A stretch of 64,000 nt of DNA from Tethya wilhelma (Eukaryota; Porifera; Demospongiae; Tethyida; Tethyidae), in contig CAXIPT010000004.1 in NCBI GenBank assembly GCA_964030475.1, positions 844,385 to 908,384 on the forward strand, read 5' to 3'. The notes below the pieces were generated by a model, which saw only the letters and a list, made by a program, of their open reading frames with translations, had not been told where the DNA came from and did not search any database. Of the stretch, positions 52,127 through 63,588 are shown piece by piece; the stretch's first letter is position 1; the number at the start of each line of letters is the position of its first letter. The translations under genes and the position numbers were made by a program.

Positions 52127-55100
52127 ACAGGTTCCTCTACTGGTCGGACTGGGGTACACCAGCAGTCATAGAGAGAGCCTCAATGGACGGCACCGACCGT
52201 CAAACCCTCCACTCAACGGGGTTAGGATGGCCCAACGGCCTGGCAATTGACATAAACTCCCAAGCACTGTACTGGGCCGATGCTCTTCTTGACTGCATTG
52301 AGACTTCCAGCACGGACGGTAGCAATCGAGCACTGCTTACAAAAACACATGTATACCAGCCGTTCGGGATTGACGTCCACCAAGGCACGCTTTACCGGAC
52401 TGACTGGTTGGTCAAGGCGGTGTTGACAACACCCATTAGTAGCCCCAACAGCCTGGGGATTCTGATATCGAATCTTCTCGAGAGGGCTTATTCACTGAGA
52501 GTGGTCTCCTTCCAGAAACAACCACTATGTATGTACGAATGTTGATCATTGTTTTGTAGTCTTTAGATGTACCATGCCTAATTCTTGGTTCTCAAGGCTA
52601 GGCACCTGAGTGGCTTGGCCTTTTACTATGGAATTTACTATTGACACTCGCCCTGAGCAGGCATTGGGAGGGTTTCTTTAGGTTTGGGATTGTTTGTAAA
52701 AATAAGATCATTAAATTTTGTGAATTTTCATGTTTACACTATGTTTGAGTGTTTATACCAATGTCCATAGCAACAGTAACTCTAATGACGTTTTAAGTTG
52801 TTTGTTTGTTTGTTTATTGTTGTTGTTTACATTTTCTTCTTCTTTCAATTCTATCTCTCCTAAACTACAGTTCCCAACTTCTGCCTCATCAATGGCTGCA
52901 GTCATCTCTGTCTCCTCAGCTCCTCCGACCCCCGAGGCTACTCCTGTGTCTGCCCTCAGGGCATGCAGCTGTCCTCTGACCTCGCCACTTGTGTTGAAGG
53001 CACTGGTAAGCTACATATAATAAACAACTTTGTTTATGTTATGTTATCTGACGTAACTATAACAAGATTAATGATTATGAAAGTTATTCTAACAACCTAT
53101 GTGTATATCTTTCACTGGAACACTAGAATAATTTTATCAGGAAAAGTGTACTGGTAATGTTTACAGTATATGCTTATGTACGTGTGTGTTGGTGTGTGTG
53201 AAATAGATTAACACCATTTACTTGTATAGAAACAACAGAACACACACACAAAACACACAACACTAATGTCACACACACACACACACACACACACACATTA
53301 CCATCTGAATAATTTTAGCATAAGATTGTCAGAATAATTATAATTATAATCGATTGCAGGAGTCACCCCACCCACCCAGTCATCACCAACCACACCCTCT
53401 TTCTCTTCTCCTAGTCATGACCACATCCCCTCCACACTCAAGCCACACCCACTTGTATTCTCGATGTCAAAATGGCGGCACCTGTAATGTGGGTGGAGTC
53501 TGTAGCTGCACCCCTCAGTGGACTGGAGTGGACTGCTCTGAACGTAAGTCAATCGATAGCTATGGTTAGAGTAGTTCTTTATTCTATAAAAGCCCTTTCT
53601 AGCTAAGCCATGATCAGATTTAGCTTGTGTTGAATGGAGATATTCTCTTTTTAAGTTTACAAGTATAATGTTTATTTTTTGTTCTTCTGTCTTTACAGCT
53701 GTGTGCTCTCTCCCTGTCAAAATGGTGGCACTTGTTCCATCTCCCAACACTGTGACTGTCCCACTGGTTACACTGGACCTCAATGTCAGACAAGGTAGGT
53801 TATCATGGATATTACATGCACATAGCTTCAACATGTTGTGCAAATCCAACCACACTGTATAGGAATGCAAATAAAGACGAGAGCCTGCTCGCTTGCAATA
53901 TTTCACACCAGCATTTTTGTCTCATTTTTGTACGTGTACAGCTGTGTGTTCCCTCTCCTGTCAAAATGGAGGCACTTGTTCATCTCCCAACAACTGTGAC
54001 TGTCCCATGGTTACACTGGACCTCATGTCAACAAGGTACAAGATAGATTGTAGCTATAGCAACATCAAGAATGAGAATACTGTAATCCAAACTTTGACTG
54101 TGCTATACCACCATATTACATATATTGCTATGTTTTTCTTTCCATCTTTTATCTTTTGGGTTATAAATTACAGACTGGGCTCGTCCTTGTTATTACTTAA
54201 TTCGGTAACATTTCACTACTCGCAAACACTGTAACTGTCACAGCTGTTACACTGCCTCATGTCAAGGACAAGTTTGTACTGCACGATAAATCTTTGTGCA
54301 TGTGACATAACTTATGACCTTAAGTATAGATGTACCTACATGTAACTCTGTTTTATTATACACCAGATTTCAATTTTTCTTTCAATCTTCTACCTCTATT
54401 TTAGCTGTGTGCTCCCTCCTCCTGTCAAAATGGCGGCACTTGTTCATCTCCAAAACCTGTGACTGTCTCACTGGCTACACTGGACCTCAATGTCAACAAG
54501 GTAAGATATTGATCAAGTCGTAGTTCAGTTATAGTAACATCAAGAATGAGAATACCCTATGTTGTGCATTTTCGTGGCACAAAAGTTCGAAAAGCCTGTC
54601 TTCACTGTTTAGAGCTAATTTTCTTTAATCACGATCTCTGAAATTAGACCAATATATAATTTCTCGTGAAAGAAAATTTTCATGATAAACAGTCAAATCA
54701 CTAAAATCTCAAAATATGTGTGCTAGAAAATTTGAAGCTGTATAGACAGTACTGTGTGACATAATTGGTCTTTATTTGCTATGTATGCACCATATTCTCA
54801 TTTCTCTTATTTTTCCTACCTCAGCTGTGTGCTCCCTCCCCTGTCAACATGGTGGAACCTGCTCCTCTCCTAACACCTGTGATTGTCCCCCTGGCTACAT
54901 TGGGCTTCAATGTCAGCAAGGTAGGATCAATAATTGTAGCAAAATCAAGAATCCTACAATCCTACGTAATTTATAGAATACACATGAATGGTTTGTGCTG
55001 CTTATACAACATGTTTTTTTGTATTTTCTCTTCCTTGAAATGATGTACAGCTGTGTGTTTGTCTCCCTGCTCAAAATGGTGGAACATGTATCTTTCCTGA

Positions 55101-55212
55101 TGTATGTATGTGTCCCTCCTGGCTACATTGGGCAGCACGTGTGAACAAGGTATGAACAATTACCAACTCAATTGGCTATGCCATGTGATATGCTACCATA
55201 GCAATTATTACT

Positions 55213-55260
<48 letters not shown>

Positions 55261-55601
55261 CCCNTTAAATTTAATAATGACTAATACCCAACCAGAAACT
55301 CACTTACGAAAGTAGATTCTACATAATAATGACTAAAATTAGTAATCATGCATATGACAGCCAATATATTAGGAGCTAGCATTAATAAATATTAAGCAAC
55401 TTATAATTAATGCACGTAAAGTATAAAAATTAATATCCATTAATTCTTATCACTCACATCAATCACTTGCATTTACAGGACTTCAGCTTCCAACAAATGT
55501 AGAGACCAGCGATAGTTTCAATGATACTACTTGTGCAGGCTGCTATGGCCACAATTACAATACCAATATCATCATTACCACCACCAACGATTTTAAGATC
55601 T
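49845..55601 (+). CDS. LRP-like protein: signal peptide, YWTD beta-propeller, EGF repeats (several EGF exons frameshifted)
   Basis: Exons: 49845-49911 (signal peptide, WWMTAAIFCLALRA), 50053-50277, 50670-50805, 50962-51068, 51741-51900, 52131-52528, 52871-53005, 53415-53543, 53699-53794, 53942-54035, 54405-54500, 54825-54920, 55051-55149 and 55479-55601. Exons 3-6 form a YWTD-type propeller (NDLLFWSDVQFQKIYVSHLN, HKLYWTDAGDKDIEVIDL, RFLYWSDWGTPAVIERASMD). Exon 7 is an LRP-type EGF (CLINGCSHLCLL). Exons 8-13 are six EGF repeats (SRCQNGGTCNVGGVCSCTPQ). Single-base changes break the frame in four of the last five EGF exons; only 54825-54920 reads cleanly. LRP-family receptors bind extracellular ligands. 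No membrane segment lies in the window. The 3' end is unresolved. Confidence 0.78.
51150..51430. repeat. Family-1 inverted-repeat element
   Basis: Starts at ggtccaggaaggtcgtatca and ends at gagctgatcacaatggtttc plus cctagactgaga, in inverted orientation. The middle matches the 1640-1896 copy (aggtttgatttt, acccaaaatc). In an intron of the LRP-like gene. Confidence 0.65.
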
Positions 55602-56028
55602 GTAAGTTTAGAGAAAGAAATTTGAATTGCCAGCTAGCTTAATACATGTACATAGGCATCAAGATTTGATTTGGAACTTGGAAGTCGACTATTATGTCTA
55701 TGAATAGTTGTGTACTGCTATTCCAGCCTGCTCCGCTCCAATTAATGCCCAATATAGAGCTATAGGGTAGCTCAGTCATGCCATGAAGTCAGTGGTAAGA
55801 GCATTTCAAATACATAGAATTTAAGTTCTAATCAATCCTATATTATAGCTAGATCTCAAGGTTTTTTCAATGATTTTCCATAATTATTCTATCATAGTAA
55901 TTAACAATAATAATTAATTTTATTGTAATGGAATGGAATGGGAGCTATATAGATGTCAGAGGACAATACTATGATACTTTTTTTTTTCCACATGACATTG
56001 TGTCTACCTTGTTGACACATGTGTATGT
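55602..56028. other. Region between the LRP-like and Ig/FnIII genes
   Basis: AT-rich. No exon that I can join to either side. Confidence 0.4.
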
Positions 56029-57218
56029 TTATGTGACTTGTTTCTTACTATATGGATCCCCTTCTTTTTGGGGAGTATTAGTTAGTGGTCTGGCAGTGGT
56101 AGGTTGTACTACATCGGAAGTTGTTTGAATATCTGCAATATGAAGGAAATGCAATGTGATTTGGTAATAATAAACAGTTGAATCATAGATTTTTAGTGTG
56201 CCCTTGGGGAATACATACAGCACTATAGGCGGTGCCTTTGAAGTGAGCACTATAGCTATGGTACAAATTGCTCCAGCTACAGGATGACTATTTGGCACAT
56301 AAATCTTGACTATATTTAGCTATAGTAATCACCAAAAAATCAATTTTGGCAAAACTTTCCTGCTATACTTACCATTACACACTGTCAGAGTTTCTTGCTT
56401 TGTAGCGCCACTAGACTCTCCTACAACATTGATAGCTACAACAGTGAATTCATAGACTAAGGAGCAGTCATCAGCCTGAGGGTCCATTGGGGTGAAGGAG
56501 AATGATGAGGTGGTGTTGACAATCTCACTTATTAGTTGAGATCCATTTAAACTAACAGTCACATTGTAGTGGACACCAGTGTCAATGTTGGCATTGAATC
56601 GTAGGTCTTCAAATCTTTCCAGTGGGAATCCATCAGGAGGGTCAGTGGAGGAGATATTTTGGATTACTTGATCCCATGTCACAGAGAAGGATGTGGTATT
56701 CGATGTTATGTTCAAACTGGTAACAGCATCTGGATAACCTGCAAGCATAGTATTATTATTGTGCATTCATCATCACATGATCACGAACAAGAGATAAAAA
56801 TTAATGATAGACTATGATTATAGTAGATAGTATTAATGTAATTTGGGGTGGCCTGGGAAAAAGAGGGCTTTAACAAAATTAATTAATGAGGTCAATCAAC
56901 TTACTGGCAAAAATTGGAATTCACATTAAATTTTATGTATACCTTGGACTGTTACAATAGCAGGGTTGCTACAAATAGTAGGCCCATTTAACATAAAGTA
57001 ACAGCATTCCACCATTGTTCCATTCAGTACTTCATTGAAGAGCAGTTCCAAAATAGAGTGGTTTTCTACAGTGTATACAACAGCATCCTCCCTTCCACCA
57101 ACAACAGAATTATTTCCAACTCTCCACCTATACAGTACACCCTCCACATTTGATTGACAATAAAATGGGTAGATATAGCCAGAAAAATACACTGAACTTT
57201 TCGGTGCATTGAGGAAAT
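56029..57218 (-). CDS. Ig-like and fibronectin III exons of a surface or secreted protein (partial)
   Basis: Exon 57218-56943 is an Ig-like domain (GYIYPFYCQSNVEGVLYRWR to VECCYFMLNGPTICSNPAIV). Exon 56738-56373 is an FnIII domain (YPDAVTSLNITSNTTSFSVTWD, then YEFTVVAINVVGESSGATKQ). A further piece in phase, about 56271-56029, reads AGAICTIAIVLTSKAPPIVL and then a polar tail ending TPQKEGDPYSKKQ; its boundaries are uncertain. The first exons (signal peptide) are not seen: upstream DNA is a transposable element. Many N-glycosylation sites (NIT, NTT, NVT, NGS) fit an extracellular protein. The specific family is unknown. Confidence 0.68.
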
Positions 57219-57598
57219 CTGCATGTAAGTGAAGAACAGGCCTATATATACTGTAACGGTGTTGACCAAACCGAAAATAGCTAGGATGCTTGAATTATGC
57301 GGAGGGGAAATCAAACATCCTGGTCTCAGATTATGGTATTTCTATTTACACACGTGCACGTAAAATTGAAGAACATTGAAAGATCGATCAAGAGACTATA
57401 AACAGGATCCAGATAAGATCTGGAAAATTTTTTTTTTCCAGATTCTGAAATTTCAAAGAGTTTAAAAAGCTTAGATCTAAGCCGCTTGATTAGGCCTAAG
57501 CTTAGATCTAAGCTTCATGATTAGGTCTAAGCAGGTCTAAGCTTAGGCCTAAGCTTCAATGATTAGGTCTAATCAAAGAGGCTTAGATCTAAGTATAG

Positions 57599-57685
57599 GT
57601 TAGTGACCACGCCTTCGGTTCTTAGCTATTTAGAAGCATTCTGAGGGCTTCTAAATAGCTAAGAACCGAAGGCGTGGTCACTAAC
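57599..57685. repeat. Perfect hairpin inside the element
   Basis: gttagtgaccacgccttcgg, continuing to ctatttagaagc, is mirrored to 57685 around a loop of about 10 bases. It could mark a nested foldback or a structural feature of the element. Confidence 0.85.
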
Positions 57686-57880
57686 TGGCTTGGAAAATTT
57701 ATTCTTCCCGCCAGTTTTTGACCAATCAGATCAGAAAGTGTACATTTGTCCAATCAGATCTAAGATTGCGCAATGAAGACCGTCCAATCAGATCTAAGAT
57801 TGCGCAATGAAGACTGTAGCTAGCTGAACAGCTGACTGATGAGTTTCTGAAAAGAGACGTAGCCATAGTGTTGTAATACT

Positions 57881-58438
57881 ATGAATGCAGAAGAGTCGCC
57901 AGCTATTTCCAAGTCTCTTTTGGATAAGATCCCTGTACCTCCCGAAGGATGGCTGTGCCCAAAGCAATTTTTGTTCGGCTTAGGAGAGCCGTGGGAGCCT
58001 AACCCGTGGGATGAGAGATATGAGAACACTGAAGAGGATTCTTTTTTTTACGCTGCTTCACAAAAACTGTCAGAAATCGTGGAAGAAGCTGATGCTTCAT
58101 CTTCAGTAACAACTGAGGCTGTCTGCGTAAAAAATGCTGGAAGATGGGGGCAAAAGCAAACATCAGGCGATATAAAAGTACTGAAAACATCAGGTATTCC
58201 TGAAAAAACGATGGCACAGACAAAGTGGTCTTTAAGCTTCGCAGTGTTACTTCACAGGTTCTAAAATAATGGAGTTGAGGAACAACAATCACTGGTTAAA
58301 AAGCCTAAATTAGTCGAGAAACAGCAGTCACTTGTTGTAAAGCCCAAAGTTGATGATACTGAGAATGACTCAGAATCTCACAAACCCATGATTGTTATCA
58401 ATGGTGGATCAAACTTCACCTTTAACTGGAACCAGTAA
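57881..58438 (+). CDS. Uncharacterised protein carried by the terminal-inverted-repeat element (one frame break)
   Basis: An ATG at 57881 opens 127 codons (SLLDKIPVPPEGWLCPKQFL, then ENTEEDSFFYAASQKL) ending VLLHRF and TAA near 58264. A second frame resumes at once (EEQQSLVKKPKLVEKQQSLV, KPMIVINGGSNFTFNWNQ) to TAA at 58438. The stretch GIPEKTMAQTKWSLS before the break resembles the start of a helical DNA-binding core seen in tyrosine-recombinase-like domesticated proteins; this is only a hint. The break looks like an indel near 58240-58262, or an unseen intron. Confidence 0.5.
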
Positions 58439-58750
58439 ACATTATATTTGCTGATTTGTCTCACAGGAACATGTAAACATTGTATTATATCACTGATTTT
58501 GTAATAATTGTGTTGCAATGTCAGGCTTTGATTTGCTATAATTGTAAGCAGTACTCTGTGGTTAGGTCTCTATCTCTTCAGTTAGTGACTCATTAATATA
58601 TTCATGAGGTCTCTATCCCAGATAGAGACCTCATTAGCGATCAAACATCAAAGGCTGAATATTCATAAATTTTCTAAGCCTTGAAAAGTGTTCGAAAACT
58701 CAGAATCCGGAAAAAAATTTTTGCAGATCTTATCTGGATTCTGTTTATAG

Positions 58751-59146
58751 GCTTTTTTTTATTAGCTGGAAGCATGTAGTTTCAGATCTAAAAGTCCTTC
58801 AAGTTAATTGCTGCTTTAGTCAGACAGTATACTGCCACTCACAGTCAGCTTAGCCTAGCTAGCTGCTCGTTTCTTTCACTGACACAACCTAGCTTCCCAA
58901 ATACGGTATAACTTGAATGGGCAGCTACACAGCTGGCGCAGATTAATTGGCAGACTACTACTTGATCCGCCTGCTTGCAGCCTTGAGTTGTACTTGTACA
59001 GTTGCATGCTGCTACAAATTATCAAGACCACAGATGCATGGCATAGAAACCAAATTTGCTGTAATAATCACAACAGTTTACAAAATAACAAAACTACATG
59101 TCTTTGACTTGCCACATACTATATACAAGTAGTAAAAATTAAGCAG
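58751..59146. other. Intergenic region without a recognisable gene
   Basis: Short overlapping open frames (58913-59132) have no supporting features. Confidence 0.4.
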
Positions 59147-60665
59147 TGTAGGAATGGGTAGTGCTGTAAAAAGTATTGGAACAAGGAATGGTCTCAATTT
59201 CGGCACATGATTACTTCATTTTCAGTTTTGATCCCTCATAGCTAATTGTTATAAATTAAATGCTAGAATGATCTGTACTTGAATATCACATTTTATCACG
59301 TAAATTGTAATAGTTCAAATTCTTGCTATTCTGCTAAAAAGTTGAATAAAGCATAGCTGGCAGGATTAGATTACTGGCCGAGACCTGGGTACAAAAAATG
59401 AAGTAGTCATGTGCCGAAATTGAGACCATTCCTTGTTCCAATACTTTTTACAGCACTACCCATTCCTACACTGCTTATTTTTCAAAATTTATACTACTCA
59501 GTTGTTCATTCACTTTTTTCAACACCACATGCAGTGAGGAGACAATCTGAGACTGGTTAGTCCCTACAAAAAGCTTGAGTTATCTGAGTATATAGCAGCT
59601 ATATTGCCTGCAAGAGCAGCTAATGCGCATGTGCATTAAATGCCACGTGGATAAATGACCTTTGAACTCTACCTACAAGATGGCTACATTGAAGTACATG
59701 AATTTATACTCTAAGTTTCAGAGCTCTCTAGTTTTTGTTTAGGCTTATTTGTGTTGAAAACAGGTATAAAGGAATGTAGTACCTATGAAAAGAAGTTATA
59801 CTTTGTGCTGTCAAAGTTGGCTCAACACATTCTGGTTCTCTGGAAATGCTTTTCAAGTAAGTCAGTTAGGAAGTACNCATAGCTGGCAGGATTAGATTAC
59901 TGGCCGAGACCTGGGTACAAAAAATGAAGTAGTCATGTGCCGAAATTGAGACCATTCCTTGTTCCAATACTTTTTACAGCACTACCCATTCCTACACTGC
60001 TTATTTTTCAAAATTTATACTACTCAGTTGTTCATTCACTTTTTTCAACACCACATGCAGTGAGGAGACAATCTGAGACTGGTTAGTCCCTACAAAAAGC
60101 TTGAGTTATCTGAGTATATAGCAGCTATATTGCCTGCAAGAGCAGCTAATGCGCATGTGCATTAAATGCCACGTGGATAAATGACCTTTGAACTCTACCT
60201 ACAAGATGGCTACATTGAAGTACATGAATTTATACTCTAAGTTTCAGAGCTCTCTAGTTTTTGTTTAGGCTTATTTGTGTTGAAAACAGGTATAAAGGAA
60301 TGTAGTACCTATGAAAAGAAGTTATACTTTGTGCTGTCAAAGTTGGCTCAACACATTCTGGTTCTCTGGAAATGCTTTTCAAGTAAGTCAGTTAGGAAGT
60401 ACGTAAGTAAGTACATAAGTAAGTTAGATGAACAAAAATGGCACTCTTGTGGCTTCCCACTAGCGCTCTCTACGAGTCCTGAGGAAAGTTTCTGTGAGTC
60501 TTAGTCCCTGCATGCAATTAGTAATCTGTCAGTGAGAGCCTCTGAGTAAGTTTGAAGATTTAATTTTGTTTTGCTAGATTTTTATAGTGACCAACATTCA
60601 GTTGTATTGTGTCTATGGGACAGTCGACCCATTCCTACTATACGTACTACCGTACGTATGATAAA
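59147..60665 (+). repeat. Repeat R2 copy broken by an assembly duplication
   Basis: Foldback head (59147-59225 against 59396-59477), then the body. At N 59877 the sequence jumps back: 59878-60402 repeats 59352-59876 with no difference I can see. The tail follows to ccattcctactatacgtact and ccgtacgtatgata. Confidence 0.8.
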
Positions 60666-61139
60666 ATACTAGGAGAATGCACGCATTGGTGGGCAAGCTG
60701 AAGTGAGATATACAGTGCTATTTTTAAGAGGCAGAAAACTAACATTAATTTTAATGTTAAAATTCATTGAAATAAATTACACAAAAATACTAATTTTTAA
60801 CATTGTAATGTAGTGGTAGGTTAACTGCTTTGGAAATGTAGTGATCTTGCAACCTATAGGTGAAGGGTGGTGGTACACTATATATACCCATGCATGCAGT
60901 GAGTGGCTATAAATAATGAAAGGCACCATATGCATGGTGCATAACCCTCGGCATATAGTACACTGTTAATGAGACATTGAAAAGATAGCTATCGAGACAT
61001 GCATGCACAATTGTATGTTTACTATCACTATTGCACTGTCATGTAAAGTACACTTTCTATATACACTTTATACTGCAGCTGTATAACATCAAGGCTAAAA
61101 ATCGAGGCATAAAATATTATACAATGCAAACTGTACTGT
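60666..61139. other. Intergenic, AT-rich
   Basis: No gene or repeat recognised. Confidence 0.4.
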
Positions 61140-61450
61140 TGCATGGGCGTGGCTACTTAGGCAACGTTGCGATCATAATATTCATGATCACGAGCTAGCT
61201 TGCTGGAGAGTTTGCAAAAACACAAGCGCTTAGACTAGAAATACTCTGTTGCATCTAAGCATTATACTAGAGTCAGTGTCGCTACCTGGGGACGAGCCTA
61301 GGTGTAGCAGCACACGATCGATCGGGCAACTCTCGTTAGCTAGCGCGCACGTAGACTAGTGCTAGTGGGTGGGGCCACGTAGCCAAAATGGCCGCTCGAG
61401 CGATGACTCAAACTAAAAATCCTGGCATAGCTCAGGAAATATAAGCTGTT
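61140..61450 (-). repeat. Inverted copy of the element end at 42900-43170
   Basis: cgtggctacttaggcaacgt through tcacgagctagcttgctgga to ggccacgtagccaaaatggc match the other copy in reverse with scattered changes. Confidence 0.7.
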
Positions 61451-61837
61451 AGCCTCTAAAAAATAAATCGAAGCTAGATAAACACCAGTACTTTATGCTT
61501 ATGTCCATAAATTTGAGCTAAGAACTGCTGTTCTTCATACTAAGAGTGAACACACACACACACACACACACGGAAAAACGACTACTATAACCCTTTCGGC
61601 GTGTTTCACATGCCGAGGGTTAACTACTCTCTTGTATAAATCTGTTTGTCCATGCATATTTATATATCGTACTAGCTGTCAATTCAATTGTGATTAACAA
61701 TACATAGTATATACATGGGTCTCGATCATGCATTTGGCTCATGATGACCATGACATGTGTTGATCTACATAATGTACATTAAAATTGCTTTTACAGCACA
61801 TGATATTGTGCACTACAAGTAGTAATAAAAACAAGCA
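61451..61837. other. Intergenic with a small hairpin
   Basis: A CA run (61552-61570) is followed by an imperfect hairpin (aaccctttcggcgtg, mirrored by catgccgagggtta). Nothing else is seen. Confidence 0.4.
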
Positions 61838-62215
61838 GTGTAGGAATGGGCAATGCTGTAAAAGTATTAGAACAAGGAATGGTCTCAATTAAATTTTTGG
61901 CACATGACTACTTCATTTTTCATTTTTTAACCCTCATAATTGTTGTAAATGGTTCTAATGTACTCTGCTAAAAAGTATAGCAAACAGGATTAGATTACTG
62001 AAACAGTTATGTGCCAAAAATAAATCGAGACCATTCTCTCTCTACGAGTGCTAAGGAAAGTTTCTGTACCGAGTTTTAGGCCTCAATTGCATGCAATTGG
62101 AAATCTGTCATTGAAAGCCTCTGAGCAAGTCTTAAGACTTAATATACAATTTTGTTTTGCCAGATTTTTATAATCATAAACATTTTGTATTGTGCCTATG
62201 GGACATTCCTAGTAC
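61838..62215 (+). repeat. Repeat R2, shortened copy
   Basis: The first arm (gtaggaatgggcaatgctgt, aacaaggaatggtctcaatt) and the tail (aacattttgtattgtgccta, tgggacattcctagtacgca) are present. The body between is largely deleted. Confidence 0.65.
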
Positions 62216-62744
62216 GCATACACTCATATTATTAAAAAAACATTTGGCACAAAATGAAAATGAGCGGCGTGTGTGCCAGCTGACTAAAGTCTTAGTCTAT
62301 GACAATAATTAGAAATGTATACCTTATATAGCACAAAATATACTTGGTGGCCGCGGGAATAAAATTTGGCAGATTGTGGGAGTTAGCTCAGGTAGCCATA
62401 CTCAAAAAATGGATCTATATTATCCTAATTTTGTATCAGATTAGTATTACACAAAATTAATACATGAAATATAATAGTACCTTGTGCTACGGATAATATA
62501 CTGACTTGAATGATCATGAGTAGAGCTATAGTTCGAATCATTTTGTAATCACATAATACTGTGACACGTCTACCTGAATCATGTATAAAAAAGTTAGATT
62601 TAGTATTAGTCTAGCCATATCAGAGTCTATAACTTTAATATAGAAATGGATCTACATGCAATTGAAACACTCAGAAGCAAAGTGGTCTAATGAAATGGTC
62701 TGACTGAAAAGCCCAAAAAAATTAATGATACATTCCGACGGATT
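62216..62744. other. Intergenic region without a recognisable gene
   Basis: A fragment near 62350 (gggaataaaatttggcagat) recalls sequence at about 10985-11030 in reverse. No open frame. Confidence 0.4.
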
Positions 62745-63588
62745 GGTAGAACTATACTTTTTTAACAAAGTAACCCCTAATATTATGGGTCTTTTTTATG
62801 TAAACTGATCCCTAACATTATGGGTCTTTCTTATGTATCTTTGATCCCTAATATTATGGGTCTTTCTTATGTATGATGACCCCTAATATTATGGGTCTTT
62901 CTTATGTAAAGAGTTCCCTTGTGTTATGGGTCTTTCTTATGTACAATTAATAAATTTAAGTAAGGATTGTCCCCTTACTCCACCCATGTACATAAGATGG
63001 ACCCATATAAGAAGACCTTCTTATAATGGGACTGTCTTATGTATGTCATATTGTAATTTAAGGGGCTGACTCATCCATGCTCCACCCACTGTACATAAGA
63101 TGGACCCATATAATTGAAATTCTCTTTTAATGGGTCTTTCTTATGTACTCGCTTACTTAATATAGCCCTAGCCTTGGCGTTCAGCCCGAGTGAATCTCAC
63201 TTAGCCCTAATAGAAATTATTAAGACTGTTTTTTTGGCCATGAATCATTGACGAGTAAGCCCCTTTCATTACAATGTGATATACATAAGACAGTCCCATT
63301 ATAACACAGTCTTCTTATTATGGGTCCATCTTATGTACATGGGTGGAGTAAGGGGACAATCCTTACTTAAATTTATTAATTGTACATAAGAAAGACCCAT
63401 AATACAAGGGAACTCTTTACAATCATAAGAAAGACCCATAATATTAGGGGTCATCTTACATAAGAAAGACCCATAATATTAGGGATCAAAGATACATAAG
63501 AAAGACCCATAATGTTTACATCATTTTACATAAAAAAGACCCATAATATTAGGGGTCACTTTGTTAAAAAAGTGATAGTTCTTTCTAC
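62745..63588. mobile_element. Large foldback element with about 36-bp tandem repeats in both arms
   Basis: The ends read ggtagaactatacttttttaa (start 62745) and its imperfect complement ending at 63588. Each arm is about 320 bp and carries four to five tandem units of ccctaatattatgggtcttt plus cttatgta and a short variable spacer (left 62775-62945, right 63370-63565). The inner parts of the arms (acttactccacccatgtaca, cataagatggaccca) also mirror each other, around an unpaired centre of about 200 bp (about 63050-63260). No open frame. The architecture is that of a foldback/Galileo-type element. Confidence 0.8.

Larger units (their letters stand above)
57396..58750 (+). mobile_element. Terminal-inverted-repeat DNA element of about 1.36 kb with its own open frames
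   Basis: The ends read ctataaacaggatccagata (57396) and its complement ending at 58750. The match runs about 50 bases (agatctg, then gattctg) with a few changes. Inside are repeated cttagatctaagc motifs (57465-57600), a perfect 38-bp-arm hairpin (57599-57685), a direct repeat of gtccaatcagatctaagatt (57750-57815) and a plus-strand open frame. No transposase catalytic motif is recognised. It is probably non-autonomous, or a type I do not know. Confidence 0.75.

Noticed and set aside
62775..63565. CRISPR-like array (regular repeats with short variable spacers)
   Set aside because: Spacers are only about 8 bases, the arrays are mirrored in two arms, and the genome is eukaryotic.
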